A DNA stretch of 64,000 nucleotides from Planctomycetota bacterium (GTDB lineage Bacteria; Planctomycetota; Phycisphaerae; Phycisphaerales; Phycisphaeraceae). Position numbers and translations under genes: made by a program. The notes beneath the pieces are model-generated. The model saw only the letters and a program-made list of their open reading frames with translations. It was not told the origin of the DNA and ran no database searches. Shown here piece by piece: positions 9,507 to 17,568 of the stretch (position 1 is the stretch's first letter; each line of letters starts with the position of its first letter). The DNA lies in the NCBI GenBank assembly GCA_024279865.1, contig JAJRRC010000052.1:1-64000 (forward strand), written 5' to 3'.

Positions 9507-10046
9507 ATGGACCTTGCTTTTCTTCCAGCTCTCAATGCCACGCTCAACGGCCTATCAGGTGTTTTACTTGTCTTTGGCGTGATCCTGATTAAACAAAATC
9601 GTCCACTGGCCCATCGCCGCTGCATGCTGGGGGCCTTTGGGGTTTCAACGCTCTTTTTAATCTGCTATCTCACCCACAAAATCTGGAAAGCAAACACCGG
9701 CCAAGAGATGCACACCACCTATCACGGCCAAGGTTGGCTCAAAGGGGCGTACCTGCTCATCTTGCTGACCCATCTGGTTTTGGCCATGATGGTCCCGGTA
9801 TTGGCGATCTGGCTGATTCGTCTGGGATTAACCGGGCGAACACAAGCCCACCGCCGCTTGGCGCGATGGACGTTACCGATTTGGCTGTATGTCTCCCTCA
9901 CAGGCGTGGTCATTTACTTCATGCTCTACCACTTCAACCCCCCCGCCCCCGGAAACTCCCCCGGAAACTTGGCTCTAGGCCAAATTCACACACCTGGCAA
10001 TGTCACTTTGAATATCGGAGAGGGGAATTTCAGGGCTCGGCATTGA
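9507..10046 (+). CDS. DUF420 membrane protein
   Basis: Small polytopic protein of the DUF420 family, commonly encoded with SCO1 and haem-copper oxidase genes. Four membrane helices and conserved histidines (AHRR, YLTHKIW, THLVLAMM, AHRRLARW) occupy residues 1-147. The family normally ends soon after the last helix (YFMLYHF); here a repeat tract follows and adds an extra tail of about 30 residues (PPAPGNSPGN and onward). The tail looks like read-out of inserted DNA rather than a domain. Third gene of the permease-SCO1-DUF420 operon. Confidence 0.88.
   Translation: MDLAFLPALNATLNGLSGVLLVFGVILIKQNRPLAHRRCMLGAFGVSTLFLICYLTHKIWKANTGQEMHTTYHGQGWLKGAYLLILLTHLVLAMMVPVLAIWLIRLGLTGRTQAHRRLARWTLPIWLYVSLTGVVIYFMLYHFNPPAPGNSPGNLALGQIHTPGNVTLNIGEGNFRARH
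9937..9972. repeat. GC tract at the DUF420 C-terminus
   Basis: CCCCCCCGCCCCCGGAAACT plus a second unit; in frame and placed just after the last membrane helix. Confidence 0.9.
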
Positions 10047-10088
10047 GAAAAACGTAAGGAAAGACGCAAAGGATCAACTGTTTTACAA

Positions 10089-10137
10089 TCCTCTTCTCTT
10101 ACTGATCGCTGATAGCTGACAACTGATAGCTTAAAAC
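10089..10137. repeat. Heptanucleotide tandem repeat
   Basis: TGATCGC, TGATAGC, TGACAAC, TGATAGC in series, preceded by TCTTCTCTTAC. The same leader and heptads recur at 24458-24500. Confidence 0.75.
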
Positions 10138-10139
10138 AA

Positions 10140-11180
10140 ATGAATACATCTTTCACACCACCTACGACCGAGCAAATGCGTGAACATCTGGACCTTTATG
10201 GTCAACCACGTCCACGCTCATGGACTGCTTCGATACCACTGGCGCTCTTAATCGGGGCCTGTGTGATGACCCTTTTTACAGATCATATTCTCACCGCACT
10301 GTTGCCTTGGGTGATCGTGGCTTCCGTGGTCCTGTATATGGGACAACGGGTCAGACAGCTCAAACGACTCCAAGCACAAGTCACCCACGTGCAAGACTTG
10401 ACCATGCTCCGCTACCAGGATTCAGCCTTGCAAGCAGCTTGGCCTCTGCTCCCCAAAACCGCCTTGATGCCTCAGATGCAAGGACAAGTCATTGCGTGCA
10501 TGGCCTACAATCTCGACCGACTGGGCGCTTATGATGCAGCCTCACTCACCTACCATTTTTTGATGGACCGATTGCCCCCCGAACACCCCGGTCGATATCA
10601 ACTTCAATTACAACAAACCCAGGCATGGCTCCTAAACGATGAACTGGCCAGTGCCGATACCGCGATTCGACAATTGCGAGGCGGCATCGAAAATTTGGCC
10701 GACGCATCCATGGATGCCGCCTACTGTTTTGTACAACTGCTTCAACAGGTTCGCACCCACCATTTTGCCGAGGCCATTGAAAAAGCCCCCACCCTCCTCG
10801 AAGACCTCAGGCCACTGGGCATTGATGCAGGCTATGGGCATGGCCTCATGGCTCTGTGCTTTTTCCAAATAGCCCAGCGAAATGAACCCCAACGCATGGC
10901 CGACGCGACCACTTGGTGGACACGGGCTACCCATCTGCTGAGCCCCCAAGTTCTAAGCCAACGTTTCACCGAATTAACAGACCTCGATACCCAACTCTCC
11001 ACCCCCCCCGCCCCCGGAAGTTTTCCTTTGGATCATCCTCAAGCGTCCGGTTCCCCCGCCCCTGAAAATACCCCGGGTATGATTCTGGAAGCTTCCCTTG
11101 GCGAAGTGTCTGAATTGTTCCCCGAAAATATCCCACCTAGCCCGCCACCAACGTCCAATGACTCGGAGGTGGACGCATGA
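10140..11180 (+). CDS. Membrane protein with helical (TPR-like) repeats, unknown function
   Basis: About 346 aa. Two membrane helices (residues about 30-67) precede a soluble alpha-helical region rich in Ala, Leu and Gln with TPR-like spacing (YNLDRLGAYDAASLTYHFL, LLNDELASADTAIRQL). The C-terminal 60 residues are low complexity and contain two repeat tracts (TPPAPGSFPLDHP; GSPAPENTPG). It overlaps the next gene by 4 nt (ATGA), and that gene has the same order of two helices then helical repeats, so they may be distant paralogues. No function assigned. Confidence 0.75.
   Translation: MNTSFTPPTTEQMREHLDLYGQPRPRSWTASIPLALLIGACVMTLFTDHILTALLPWVIVASVVLYMGQRVRQLKRLQAQVTHVQDLTMLRYQDSALQAAWPLLPKTALMPQMQGQVIACMAYNLDRLGAYDAASLTYHFLMDRLPPEHPGRYQLQLQQTQAWLLNDELASADTAIRQLRGGIENLADASMDAAYCFVQLLQQVRTHHFAEAIEKAPTLLEDLRPLGIDAGYGHGLMALCFFQIAQRNEPQRMADATTWWTRATHLLSPQVLSQRFTELTDLDTQLSTPPAPGSFPLDHPQASGSPAPENTPGMILEASLGEVSELFPENIPPSPPPTSNDSEVDA
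11001..11078. repeat. GC tracts in the 3' end of the 10.1 kb gene
   Basis: CCCCCGGAAGTTTTCCTTTG at about 11010 and a decayed copy CCCCGCCCCTGAAAATACCC at about 11056; both C-arm orientation. Confidence 0.85.
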
Positions 11181-11998
11181 CCCACTTAAAACCCTTTGAT
11201 CCACGCCAACTACAACGAGAACTTTGGCGCGACCGAATCCTGCGAGGCTTGATTCTCTTGGGGGTGCCTTTGGTCGGAGGCGGGATTAGCTTCTGGGCCG
11301 ATCAAGTCCAAGAAATATTCGGCCTCATGATGATGATGCTCGTCGGAGCGTGGCTGGGGCTGAGCCTGATGAATGCGCGTGCCTGGGGTCAAATTGCCAA
11401 CCTTGACCAACTGATGCAACAACCCATCGAAACAATCGAAGAGCAATTGGCCTGGGTCCTCAACCGAAAACTCTTAACGCCTCAAGTTCGATTGATGGCA
11501 CTGCACCGGCTCGCCATCGTCCGCCACGAACAACAACGTTACAGTGAAGTCATCGCCATCTGCCATAGCATTCTCACGCGACGATTGCGAGGCGCGACCG
11601 TGGTCAAACAACACCTCTTGTTGATGCTCTGTGAATCTCAATTGGCCTGCAAGGATGTTCAAGGCGCCTTTTTGACGTTGACTGCTTTGTCGCGTGAGCC
11701 GTTGGGACTGGTTCGGATGCTCCAAAAGTTGGCATTGCAAATACGCTATCACGTCATGGTCGGTCATTACGACCATGCGTTGACGGATATCCATCGCAAA
11801 ATCCAGTTGGTCGAACTGATGCCAACACTGCAATGCGGAATCATTCATCAGATGCTCGCCACCGCTGCTGAGGAAACGGACAAACCCAAACTTGCCGAAT
11901 GGTTGACCACCCGGGCGCAGCTCCTTTTAAGCCCCGAACAGCTCGAAGACCTCCAAACATCAGGCAATTTTGCGACCGTGACACAACAACCCTCTTGA
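11177..11998 (+). CDS. Membrane protein with helical repeats, unknown function
   Basis: About 273 aa. Two hydrophobic segments (residues about 15-60) are followed by helical repeats (VRLMALHRLAIVRHEQQRYSEVIAI, LLLMLCESQLACKDVQGAFLTL, IIHQMLATAAEETDKPKLAEWL). The start codon overlaps the stop of the preceding gene as ATGA, implying translational coupling. No catalytic motif seen; the pair may form a membrane scaffold (inference only). Confidence 0.72.
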   Translation: MTHLKPFDPRQLQRELWRDRILRGLILLGVPLVGGGISFWADQVQEIFGLMMMMLVGAWLGLSLMNARAWGQIANLDQLMQQPIETIEEQLAWVLNRKLLTPQVRLMALHRLAIVRHEQQRYSEVIAICHSILTRRLRGATVVKQHLLLMLCESQLACKDVQGAFLTLTALSREPLGLVRMLQKLALQIRYHVMVGHYDHALTDIHRKIQLVELMPTLQCGIIHQMLATAAEETDKPKLAEWLTTRAQLLLSPEQLEDLQTSGNFATVTQQPS

Positions 11999-12067
11999 TG
12001 GCCTCCGCTTGATGGTCTTGGCATTTTTTCCACTGGGGCGGATTGGTCGCTACACTGGCGGGCAATT

Positions 12068-13150
12068 ATGGAAGCATTAATCCCCGACCATTCGTTTGAG
12101 CACATGCCTCAATTCATGCTGATCGTGGTTGCATTGACTGCGATTTATGCGCTGATTCGTGGTGCTGACATTCTGGTCGAATCGGCGGCAGGCATGGCCT
12201 ATCGCATGGGCATTCCCAAAATCATTGTCGGAGCAACCATTGTCTCCCTAGGCACGACGAGTCCTGAATGTGCCGTCTCGGTCATGGCTGCCTGGAGTGG
12301 CAATGCCGGCTTGGCCTTGGGCAATGCTGTGGGCTCGATCATTGCAGACACCGGGCTGATCTTCGGCCTTGGCTGCGCGATGGTGGTCTTGCCTGCGGAT
12401 AAATTTGTACTCAAACGCCAAGGCTGGACGAAAATCGCCACCGACGTCCTGCTCATCGGACTGTGCTATACCACGTGGTTCACCATGGGCGATGAAGCCA
12501 CCCTCGGCCGAGCAGTGGGCATCTTGCTTTGCGTCTTACTCGTAGGCTATTTGCTACTGAGCGTCTACTGGGCTCGACAACACAACGCAGCAGAAAAATT
12601 AGCCAATCCAACCGTCCAACCCGTCGTTTCTGAACATGAAGAACATGCGACGGAATTGGCACACAAATCCATGGGGATGATGGTCTTGTGGCTTTTCATC
12701 GGCTTGGTGGTGGTCATCTTTGCCAGCCGATTTCTTGTGGGATCAGCAACCGAGGTCGCTTTGCGTTGGGGCATTCCTCAGGTGGTGATTGCCGCGACAC
12801 TCGTTGCATTTGGCACCTCTTTGCCTGAACTGATGGTCGGAATGTCTGCGATCCGAAAAGGCCATTATGAACTCTTGGTTGGCAATATCATCGGGGCGGA
12901 TATTCTCAACGTGCTGTTTGTGGTGGGTGTTTCAGCCATCGCCCGACCGTTGCCGATCATTGACCCTTCAGGCCAAATCCCCGCGATCTTCCTCTACCTC
13001 CACTTGCCGACGATGCTGATTATGACCAGCTTGTTCATGTTCTACATTTTCAGTGCCATCAAGCACGGCTCATTTCGCCGCTGGCAAGGCTATCCCCTGC
13101 TGGCCCTGTATGTCATCTATGTCGTCTTGCAATTTGTGCTGACGGTCTAA
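12068..13150 (+). CDS. Calcium/sodium antiporter family (CaCA) protein
   Basis: Polytopic exchanger of about 360 aa. Both alpha-repeats of the family are present: GTTSPECAVSVMAAW with GNAVGSIIADTGLIFGL (residues about 59-103) and FGTSLPELMVG with GNIIGADILNVLFVVG (about 251-295). These hold the acidic and polar residues lining the cation pathway, as in YrbG. A hydrophilic His/Glu-rich loop (about residues 178-200) separates the halves. TACACT lies 11 nt before the ATG. Exported ion not determinable from sequence. Confidence 0.92.
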   Translation: MEALIPDHSFEHMPQFMLIVVALTAIYALIRGADILVESAAGMAYRMGIPKIIVGATIVSLGTTSPECAVSVMAAWSGNAGLALGNAVGSIIADTGLIFGLGCAMVVLPADKFVLKRQGWTKIATDVLLIGLCYTTWFTMGDEATLGRAVGILLCVLLVGYLLLSVYWARQHNAAEKLANPTVQPVVSEHEEHATELAHKSMGMMVLWLFIGLVVVIFASRFLVGSATEVALRWGIPQVVIAATLVAFGTSLPELMVGMSAIRKGHYELLVGNIIGADILNVLFVVGVSAIARPLPIIDPSGQIPAIFLYLHLPTMLIMTSLFMFYIFSAIKHGSFRRWQGYPLLALYVIYVVLQFVLTV

Positions 13151-13451
13151 GGTCTTTTGACTGTCAGTTGATCCTTTTGAGGATTCGCAGATGCAGAACT
13201 GACAACACTTTGTAAAATTTTGACCCTTCCTAAAATATTCATCATGCGTCTAACCCTCCTCGTTTTCCGCATTTGCAGGCAATTTCCATGCCAAACTTCA
13301 AGTTTTTTGCGATCTTTATTTGAAATGAACCATATTCATGGTCTAATCGTGGTATAGGATACCTACTCAGGTAGCCTGTGCTGTGAGTTACGAGAATTAA
13401 ATGGATCAGTATTAACTCGCGCTTCATCGCGATACGAAACACGTTAAACCT
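13151..13451. other. Gene-free stretch upstream of rpoN
   Basis: Holds the dispersed repeat copy at 13188-13260 and, about 90 nt before rpoN, a 13-nt palindrome GGTATAGGATACC (about 13352-13364) that could be an operator or part of a promoter. No ORF with coding character. Confidence 0.5.
13188..13260 (-). repeat. 70-95 nt dispersed repeat, copy C
   Basis: Shares GATTCGCAGATGCAGAACTG and a following ACTTTGTAAAA with the reverse complement of the copy at 47088-47185. The strand label is arbitrary. Confidence 0.55.
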
Positions 13452-14960
13452 ATGAGAATCGACTTCGGACAACATCAGCGGATGGACCAGCGAATGAAGC
13501 TGGCGCCACGCATGATCCAATCAATGGAAATTCTTCAGATGGCCTCCGTCGCCCTCGAAGAACGCATTGAACAGGAATTATCCAATAACCCCACGCTCGA
13601 ACTGTACGAACAACCAGCCGACGAAGAAGAACAAGCCAAACGAGAAATCGAACAAGAACAACGCGATGCCCAAGAAGGCGAACGCGAACTGGTCATCTCC
13701 GATGACACAACGGACATGTCCCACGCGGCAGACTTCGAACGCCTAGCCAATATCTCCGAAGAATACGGCGAAGCCTGGAAAAGCAATACCTACGAAACCG
13801 CAGCCCCCCCACGACAAAAAGCACGCAACACCGGTGAACGTGATGCCAAACTTGATGCCATGGCCAACACCGCCGCCCGAGGGCGCAGCTTAGCGGACCA
13901 ATTACTGGATGATTGGCATTTGCTGGACACCGTCCCTGGCGTGAGGCGAGCGGGTGAATACCTCATTGAACTCATTGATGACGATGGCTACATCCGTTTG
14001 CCTTGGGATCAGGTCCACAGCCAAGCGCCCCGTGATGTCATCACCTCTTTGCTCGATGAAACCTTGGAACTATTACAGAAATCCCTCGAACCCGTGGGAT
14101 TGGGAGCCCGTGATGTGCGGGAATGTTTGCTACTTCAGATTCCCGATACCCAAGCCATGGCCACCGAACGCGCTATCGTCAGCGACTATTTGCCTGACAT
14201 TGAAGCAAACCGTTTGCCGAAAATCGCCAAGGCTTTGAAAATTGATATCGAACAAGTCAAACAAGCCTTGCTCGGACTTAAAGCCTTTCATATCCACCCC
14301 GGCCGCATGTTGGTCTCCACGCCTACCCAAGTCATTCGACCCGACGCGATTGTCCAATACGATGAACAAGCTGACTGCTACGTCGCGTTTCTCTGTCACG
14401 GCCGCGTCCCAGCAGTCCAGATCAACTACCAATACGAACAACTTGGCGCCGACAAAACAACGGACCGCAAAACACGAGAATTTGTGAACAACAACCTGCG
14501 ATCCGCCCGCTGGCTCATCGATGCCATCGAACAACGTAGCCATACGCTGTTGCGGGTGATCAATGTGGTGCTTGAATCACAACGTGACTTTTTTGATATG
14601 GGACCCCAAGCCCTCAAGCCATTGCCAATGACCTTGGTCGCAGATCAGCTTGGCATTCATGTGGCCACGGTCAGCCGCGCTGTCAGCGAAAAATTTATTC
14701 AATCGCCCCGAGGCATCTTCCCCCTGCGAATGTTCTTCTCAGGCGGCACCGAAACCGACGCGGGCGAATCGATGAGCTGGACTGCCGTTCAGGCCAAACT
14801 CCAGGAAATCATCGACGCTGAAGACAAAGCCAAACCATTCAATGATGACGAACTTGTCGCTCAACTCAAAGAAGCTGGCATCGAAATCGCCCGACGAACC
14901 GTCGCGAAATATCGCAAACAGCTGCATATCCCACCGGCTCGCCAACGCCGTGAATTTTAA
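13452..14960 (+). CDS. rpoN: RNA polymerase sigma-54 factor
   Basis: Alternative sigma factor that needs bacterial enhancer-binding proteins. Region I is the Gln/Leu-rich N-terminus (MKLAPRMIQSMEILQM, EERIEQELSNNPTLE), followed by an acidic region II (residues about 50-80), the core-binding domain, a helix-turn-helix (VADQLGIHVATVSRAVSEKF) and the C-terminal RpoN box (ARRTVAKYRKQ), which reads the -24 promoter element. Length 502 aa is normal. A strong inverted repeat lies 42 nt downstream. Confidence 0.97.
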   Translation: MRIDFGQHQRMDQRMKLAPRMIQSMEILQMASVALEERIEQELSNNPTLELYEQPADEEEQAKREIEQEQRDAQEGERELVISDDTTDMSHAADFERLANISEEYGEAWKSNTYETAAPPRQKARNTGERDAKLDAMANTAARGRSLADQLLDDWHLLDTVPGVRRAGEYLIELIDDDGYIRLPWDQVHSQAPRDVITSLLDETLELLQKSLEPVGLGARDVRECLLLQIPDTQAMATERAIVSDYLPDIEANRLPKIAKALKIDIEQVKQALLGLKAFHIHPGRMLVSTPTQVIRPDAIVQYDEQADCYVAFLCHGRVPAVQINYQYEQLGADKTTDRKTREFVNNNLRSARWLIDAIEQRSHTLLRVINVVLESQRDFFDMGPQALKPLPMTLVADQLGIHVATVSRAVSEKFIQSPRGIFPLRMFFSGGTETDAGESMSWTAVQAKLQEIIDAEDKAKPFNDDELVAQLKEAGIEIARRTVAKYRKQLHIPPARQRREF

Positions 14961-15001
14961 AACACGGGATCACAATTGCCTCCTTTTGAATTAAAAAAGA
15001 A

Positions 15002-15060
15002 CTGATCCTTCACGAGAGCCCTGGTGCAATACCTTGACCAAACTCGTGAGGGGAGATCAG
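15002..15060. promoter_or_regulatory. Large stem-loop between rpoN and queD
   Basis: CTGATC plus CTTCACGAG pair with CTCGTGAGG plus GATCAG: 15 bp with a 3-nt bulge and a loop of 26 nt. No U-run follows, so it is not a typical intrinsic terminator; it could be an attenuator or an mRNA end structure. Confidence 0.5.
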
Positions 15061-15125
15061 CTCTGTCTATTCATTAATATCCAATACAATTGAGGCCAAA
15101 GCAACGCACTTGGCTAAAAAAAATC

Positions 15126-15131
15126 TACAAT
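15126..15131 (+). promoter_or_regulatory. -10 box, leaderless start of queD-like gene
   Basis: TACAAT 7 nt before the ATG at 15139. No Shine-Dalgarno precedes that ATG. Confidence 0.45.
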
Positions 15132-15138
15132 AACCTCC

Positions 15139-16053
15139 ATGATCCAATTGACCCGCTGTGTCCGCTTCTGTCTCAACGACCCACCCCCCCCGGAATCCCC
15201 GGCCCCCCCGGACGTTTTCCTTGGTTCATCTTCACCTTTGGGAACTTTCTCTAGGTCAAATTCGCTAGAAGTTGGTTCTTCTGATCCCCCAAAGCGGTCG
15301 AATACTTTTTCGGCTTGGCCTGCGATGTCCGGACTTGGACGTTTTTATCAGCTTCAGGTTTGTTGTCACGGCGAAGCGGACCCGCAAACCGGCTACTTCA
15401 TAAACATCACCCAAATTGATCAAGCGGTGCGTGAGCATGTGCTGCCGCTGCTGTACCAACAGCTCATCGATTTTCCGCAGACGGATCGGGTGCCCATGGG
15501 CTTGCTCATGCAAAAAATATGGGCGTGTTTACAACCGCCACTAGAACAGACCGTGCAGCACATTTGTCTGGAACTCACGCCGTTTTATCATTTGGAATTT
15601 GGGAGTGATGCCATGGATCAAATTATTCTTCGTCAGCAATATGAATTTGCCGCTGCCCATCGCTTGCATGTGCCAGCCTTGTCTGATGACAAAAACAAAG
15701 AAGTCTTCGGCAAATGTAACAACCCCTCTGGACATGGACATAACTACCGTCTGGAAGTAGCCGTCGCAGCCCCGATCAATGAACAAGGACACACGCTGGA
15801 CATTCAGCAACTTGATGACCTTGTAGATCGCACAGTCATTGAAAAACTCGACCACAAACATCTCAATATGGACGTTCCTCAATTTCAAACACGCAACCCA
15901 TCGGTTGAAAATATTGTCCAGGTGATCCACCAGATGCTCAGTGAAACACTCACAAAAGAAAAAAACTTCAAGGCCACCCTCGTCGAAGTCTCCGTCTGGG
16001 AAACAGGCAAAACCAAATGCACCTATCGAAGCGAACAAGCCGCGACTCAATAG
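15139..16053 (+). CDS. queD: 6-carboxytetrahydropterin synthase family protein, two-domain
   Basis: PTPS/QueD-type protein of 304 aa, about twice the usual size. The C-terminal domain (residues about 163-300) has the zinc histidines His174 (FAAAHRL), His199 and His201 (GHGHNY), Cys193 in KCNNPSGHGH, the DHKHLN motif and the terminal VEVSVWET. The N-terminal domain (residues about 1-160) looks like a second, decayed copy: it keeps an opening strand (TRCVRFCLND) and GRFYQLQV but not the zinc loop, which is replaced by a long Pro/Ser-rich insertion from a repeat tract. The role in queuosine or folate-like pterin synthesis is family knowledge. Confidence 0.85.
   Translation: MIQLTRCVRFCLNDPPPPESPAPPDVFLGSSSPLGTFSRSNSLEVGSSDPPKRSNTFSAWPAMSGLGRFYQLQVCCHGEADPQTGYFINITQIDQAVREHVLPLLYQQLIDFPQTDRVPMGLLMQKIWACLQPPLEQTVQHICLELTPFYHLEFGSDAMDQIILRQQYEFAAAHRLHVPALSDDKNKEVFGKCNNPSGHGHNYRLEVAVAAPINEQGHTLDIQQLDDLVDRTVIEKLDHKHLNMDVPQFQTRNPSVENIVQVIHQMLSETLTKEKNFKATLVEVSVWETGKTKCTYRSEQAATQ
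15182..15225. repeat. GC tract inside the queD N-terminal domain
   Basis: Two C-arm units, the second ending CGGACGTTTTCCTTGG. Downstream sequence to about 15265 (GGAACTTTCTCTAGG) resembles the flank of the DUF420 tract. Confidence 0.85.
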
Positions 16054-16099
16054 AACCTTGAGCATCAACACTTGCCACCCCTGATTGGATTATTCGTTA

Positions 16100-16168
16100 A
16101 AAGAAAAACCGCACACTAACAACATGCGCGTCCGAGAGCGTGTCCCGGGGATGCGTCCCGGGGGCGGT
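16100..16168 (+). repeat. REP-like palindrome (degenerate) with GC tract
   Basis: CCGCACACTAACAACATGCGCGTCCG, interrupted here for length, follows the REP pattern seen at 45139-45229; it runs straight into TCCCGGGGATGCGTCCCGGG. Confidence 0.55.
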
Positions 16169-16204
16169 TGCTGTGGCAAAAACAACGACACTGTTGACTC
16201 ACTG

Positions 16205-16252
16205 CAATCACAACGCCGAGCCCTGAACTTTCTGAAGTGAAGGGCCGGATTC
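16205..16252 (+). repeat. 50-nt hairpin family, copy 1
   Basis: AATCACAACGCCGAGCCCTG followed by a GAAG turn and AGGGCCGGATTC; GCCCT pairs with AGGGC. Same frame of bases as the copies near 45.0 and 49.5 kb. Confidence 0.55.
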
Positions 16253-16266
16253 CCCCCCCCAAAAAA

Positions 16267-17562
16267 TCACTTCTGTTCCCAAGGCCCCGAAAACTTGGCG
16301 GTCAAATCACCAATCGCCTGGTTCAATTGTGACGCGGGCACCACGTCCACCTGTCCCGCAGAACTGGCTACCTCGCCGGGTTGGCGTTGCACCTTGGCGA
16401 CCTGTTTATCCAATCGCTTGGCAGAAATGGTTTGGCTGGTTCCCAGGTGCTGAGCAAATTTCGCCACGCAAAATTCTTCGATCATCCAGCGTAACCGCTG
16501 GCCTTGGGGCTGTTGCTTTTGCTCATCGGTGAGTTTGAACCAGACCTGCCAATACGGATCAATGCTTTGAGCGATCTGTGAATCCTGGGCATAGTGACGA
16601 CCCTGCAATTTTTCCAACCGACAAATCATCGCCTGCAAATAACGAGGCAAATGTTCCAATCGCTCCGCAGGGATCTGAAGTAAAAAATGAGAAGAAGAAC
16701 CCCCGGAAACTTTCGAGGGCGAACCCGGGGTCGCTTCCGGGGGGCGTGAAGAAACCGGGGGAAAACTTCCGGGGGAACTTCCGGGGGCCGGGGGGGAGCT
16801 TCCGGGGGGCATGAGGCGATTACGTTGTTGAGAGATTTGTCCGACTGCCAGTTGTGCGGGCGCGGGCCAAGCTTGTTCAAGCACCACGTCTAGCTCTCGC
16901 CGAGCTTTAAAAATATTTCGTACACAAGAGCCGATCTGTTCGGTCATCTTCGCAAGCTGTCCCCATCGCTCATCAAACCTTGCCACAAAAGCTTTCTGCG
17001 TTCGCAGGTCCGTTTCGGTTCCCACAAACGTTCGATCCGCAATGAGGTCCATCAATTGACGAACGAGTTCTTCTTTAGAGCCAAACGGCGCATGGTCTAA
17101 GCAAAGTGCGCCAAACCCAGGTAGCCTGCGAATATGTTGAGCTAAGGTGTCGTGAATCTGAAGCACAAACAGTCGACGCAACCCGCCCCGCATCGCGGCC
17201 GTGGCAGCAGCTTCACTTTCAAAAAGTTGTAAGCTCGCCGACGTCCCCTCATCCACCAACGCAGGCCACGCAGGCAAATGGCGCACCTTAATTTGCATCG
17301 GCAAATCACCAAAATCCCAGCGGGTAATGTTCTGACGGGTCCAGGTGGGATGTTCCACATTGGCTAAACGCTGACCTGTTTTTTTGCTGACTTGTTCGGT
17401 CACGTCTTGTAACCCTCGCCCTTTGGCCAGAGTTCTACCACGTTGATCCACCACGCGAACATTGGGTTTGAGATGGTCAGGCAACGACTCAAAATCAAAT
17501 ACCCCGGGTTCTAACCCATAGCCTGTGATCTGCTCAAGAGCCTCACCGATTGCTTGAGCCAA
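16267..17562 (-). CDS. hrpA: HrpA C-terminal part (DUF3418), downstream of an in-frame stop
   Basis: Corresponds to the C-terminal third of HrpA (DUF3418-type region: LPDHLKPNVRVVDQRGRTLA, TRWDFGDLP, RRLFVLQ). It lies in exactly the same frame as the helicase part, separated by one TAA (17569-17571) and two codons; a TTG at 17562 could restart translation. A tract-encoded linker (PPGSSPPAPGSSPGSFPP) interrupts it near residue 250. Either HrpA is made as two polypeptides by termination-reinitiation, or the TAA is read through, or the gene is decaying or the base is an error. Confidence 0.8.
   Translation of the reverse strand: MAQAIGEALEQITGYGLEPGVFDFESLPDHLKPNVRVVDQRGRTLAKGRGLQDVTEQVSKKTGQRLANVEHPTWTRQNITRWDFGDLPMQIKVRHLPAWPALVDEGTSASLQLFESEAAATAAMRGGLRRLFVLQIHDTLAQHIRRLPGFGALCLDHAPFGSKEELVRQLMDLIADRTFVGTETDLRTQKAFVARFDERWGQLAKMTEQIGSCVRNIFKARRELDVVLEQAWPAPAQLAVGQISQQRNRLMPPGSSPPAPGSSPGSFPPVSSRPPEATPGSPSKVSGGSSSHFLLQIPAERLEHLPRYLQAMICRLEKLQGRHYAQDSQIAQSIDPYWQVWFKLTDEQKQQPQGQRLRWMIEEFCVAKFAQHLGTSQTISAKRLDKQVAKVQRQPGEVASSAGQVDVVPASQLNQAIGDLTAKFSGPWEQK
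16699..16810. repeat. GC tract in hrpA 3' part
   Basis: One C-arm unit, then four or more G-arm units (AACTTCCGGGGG) on the plus strand. One of the longest clusters in the window. Confidence 0.93.
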
Positions 17563-17568
17563 CGGCTG

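Noticed and set aside
16699-16812. Whole hrpA 3' part as a pseudogene
   Set aside because: Apart from the single TAA the frame is open over 431 codons with conserved motifs, and the tract insertion keeps frame, so decay is not shown.
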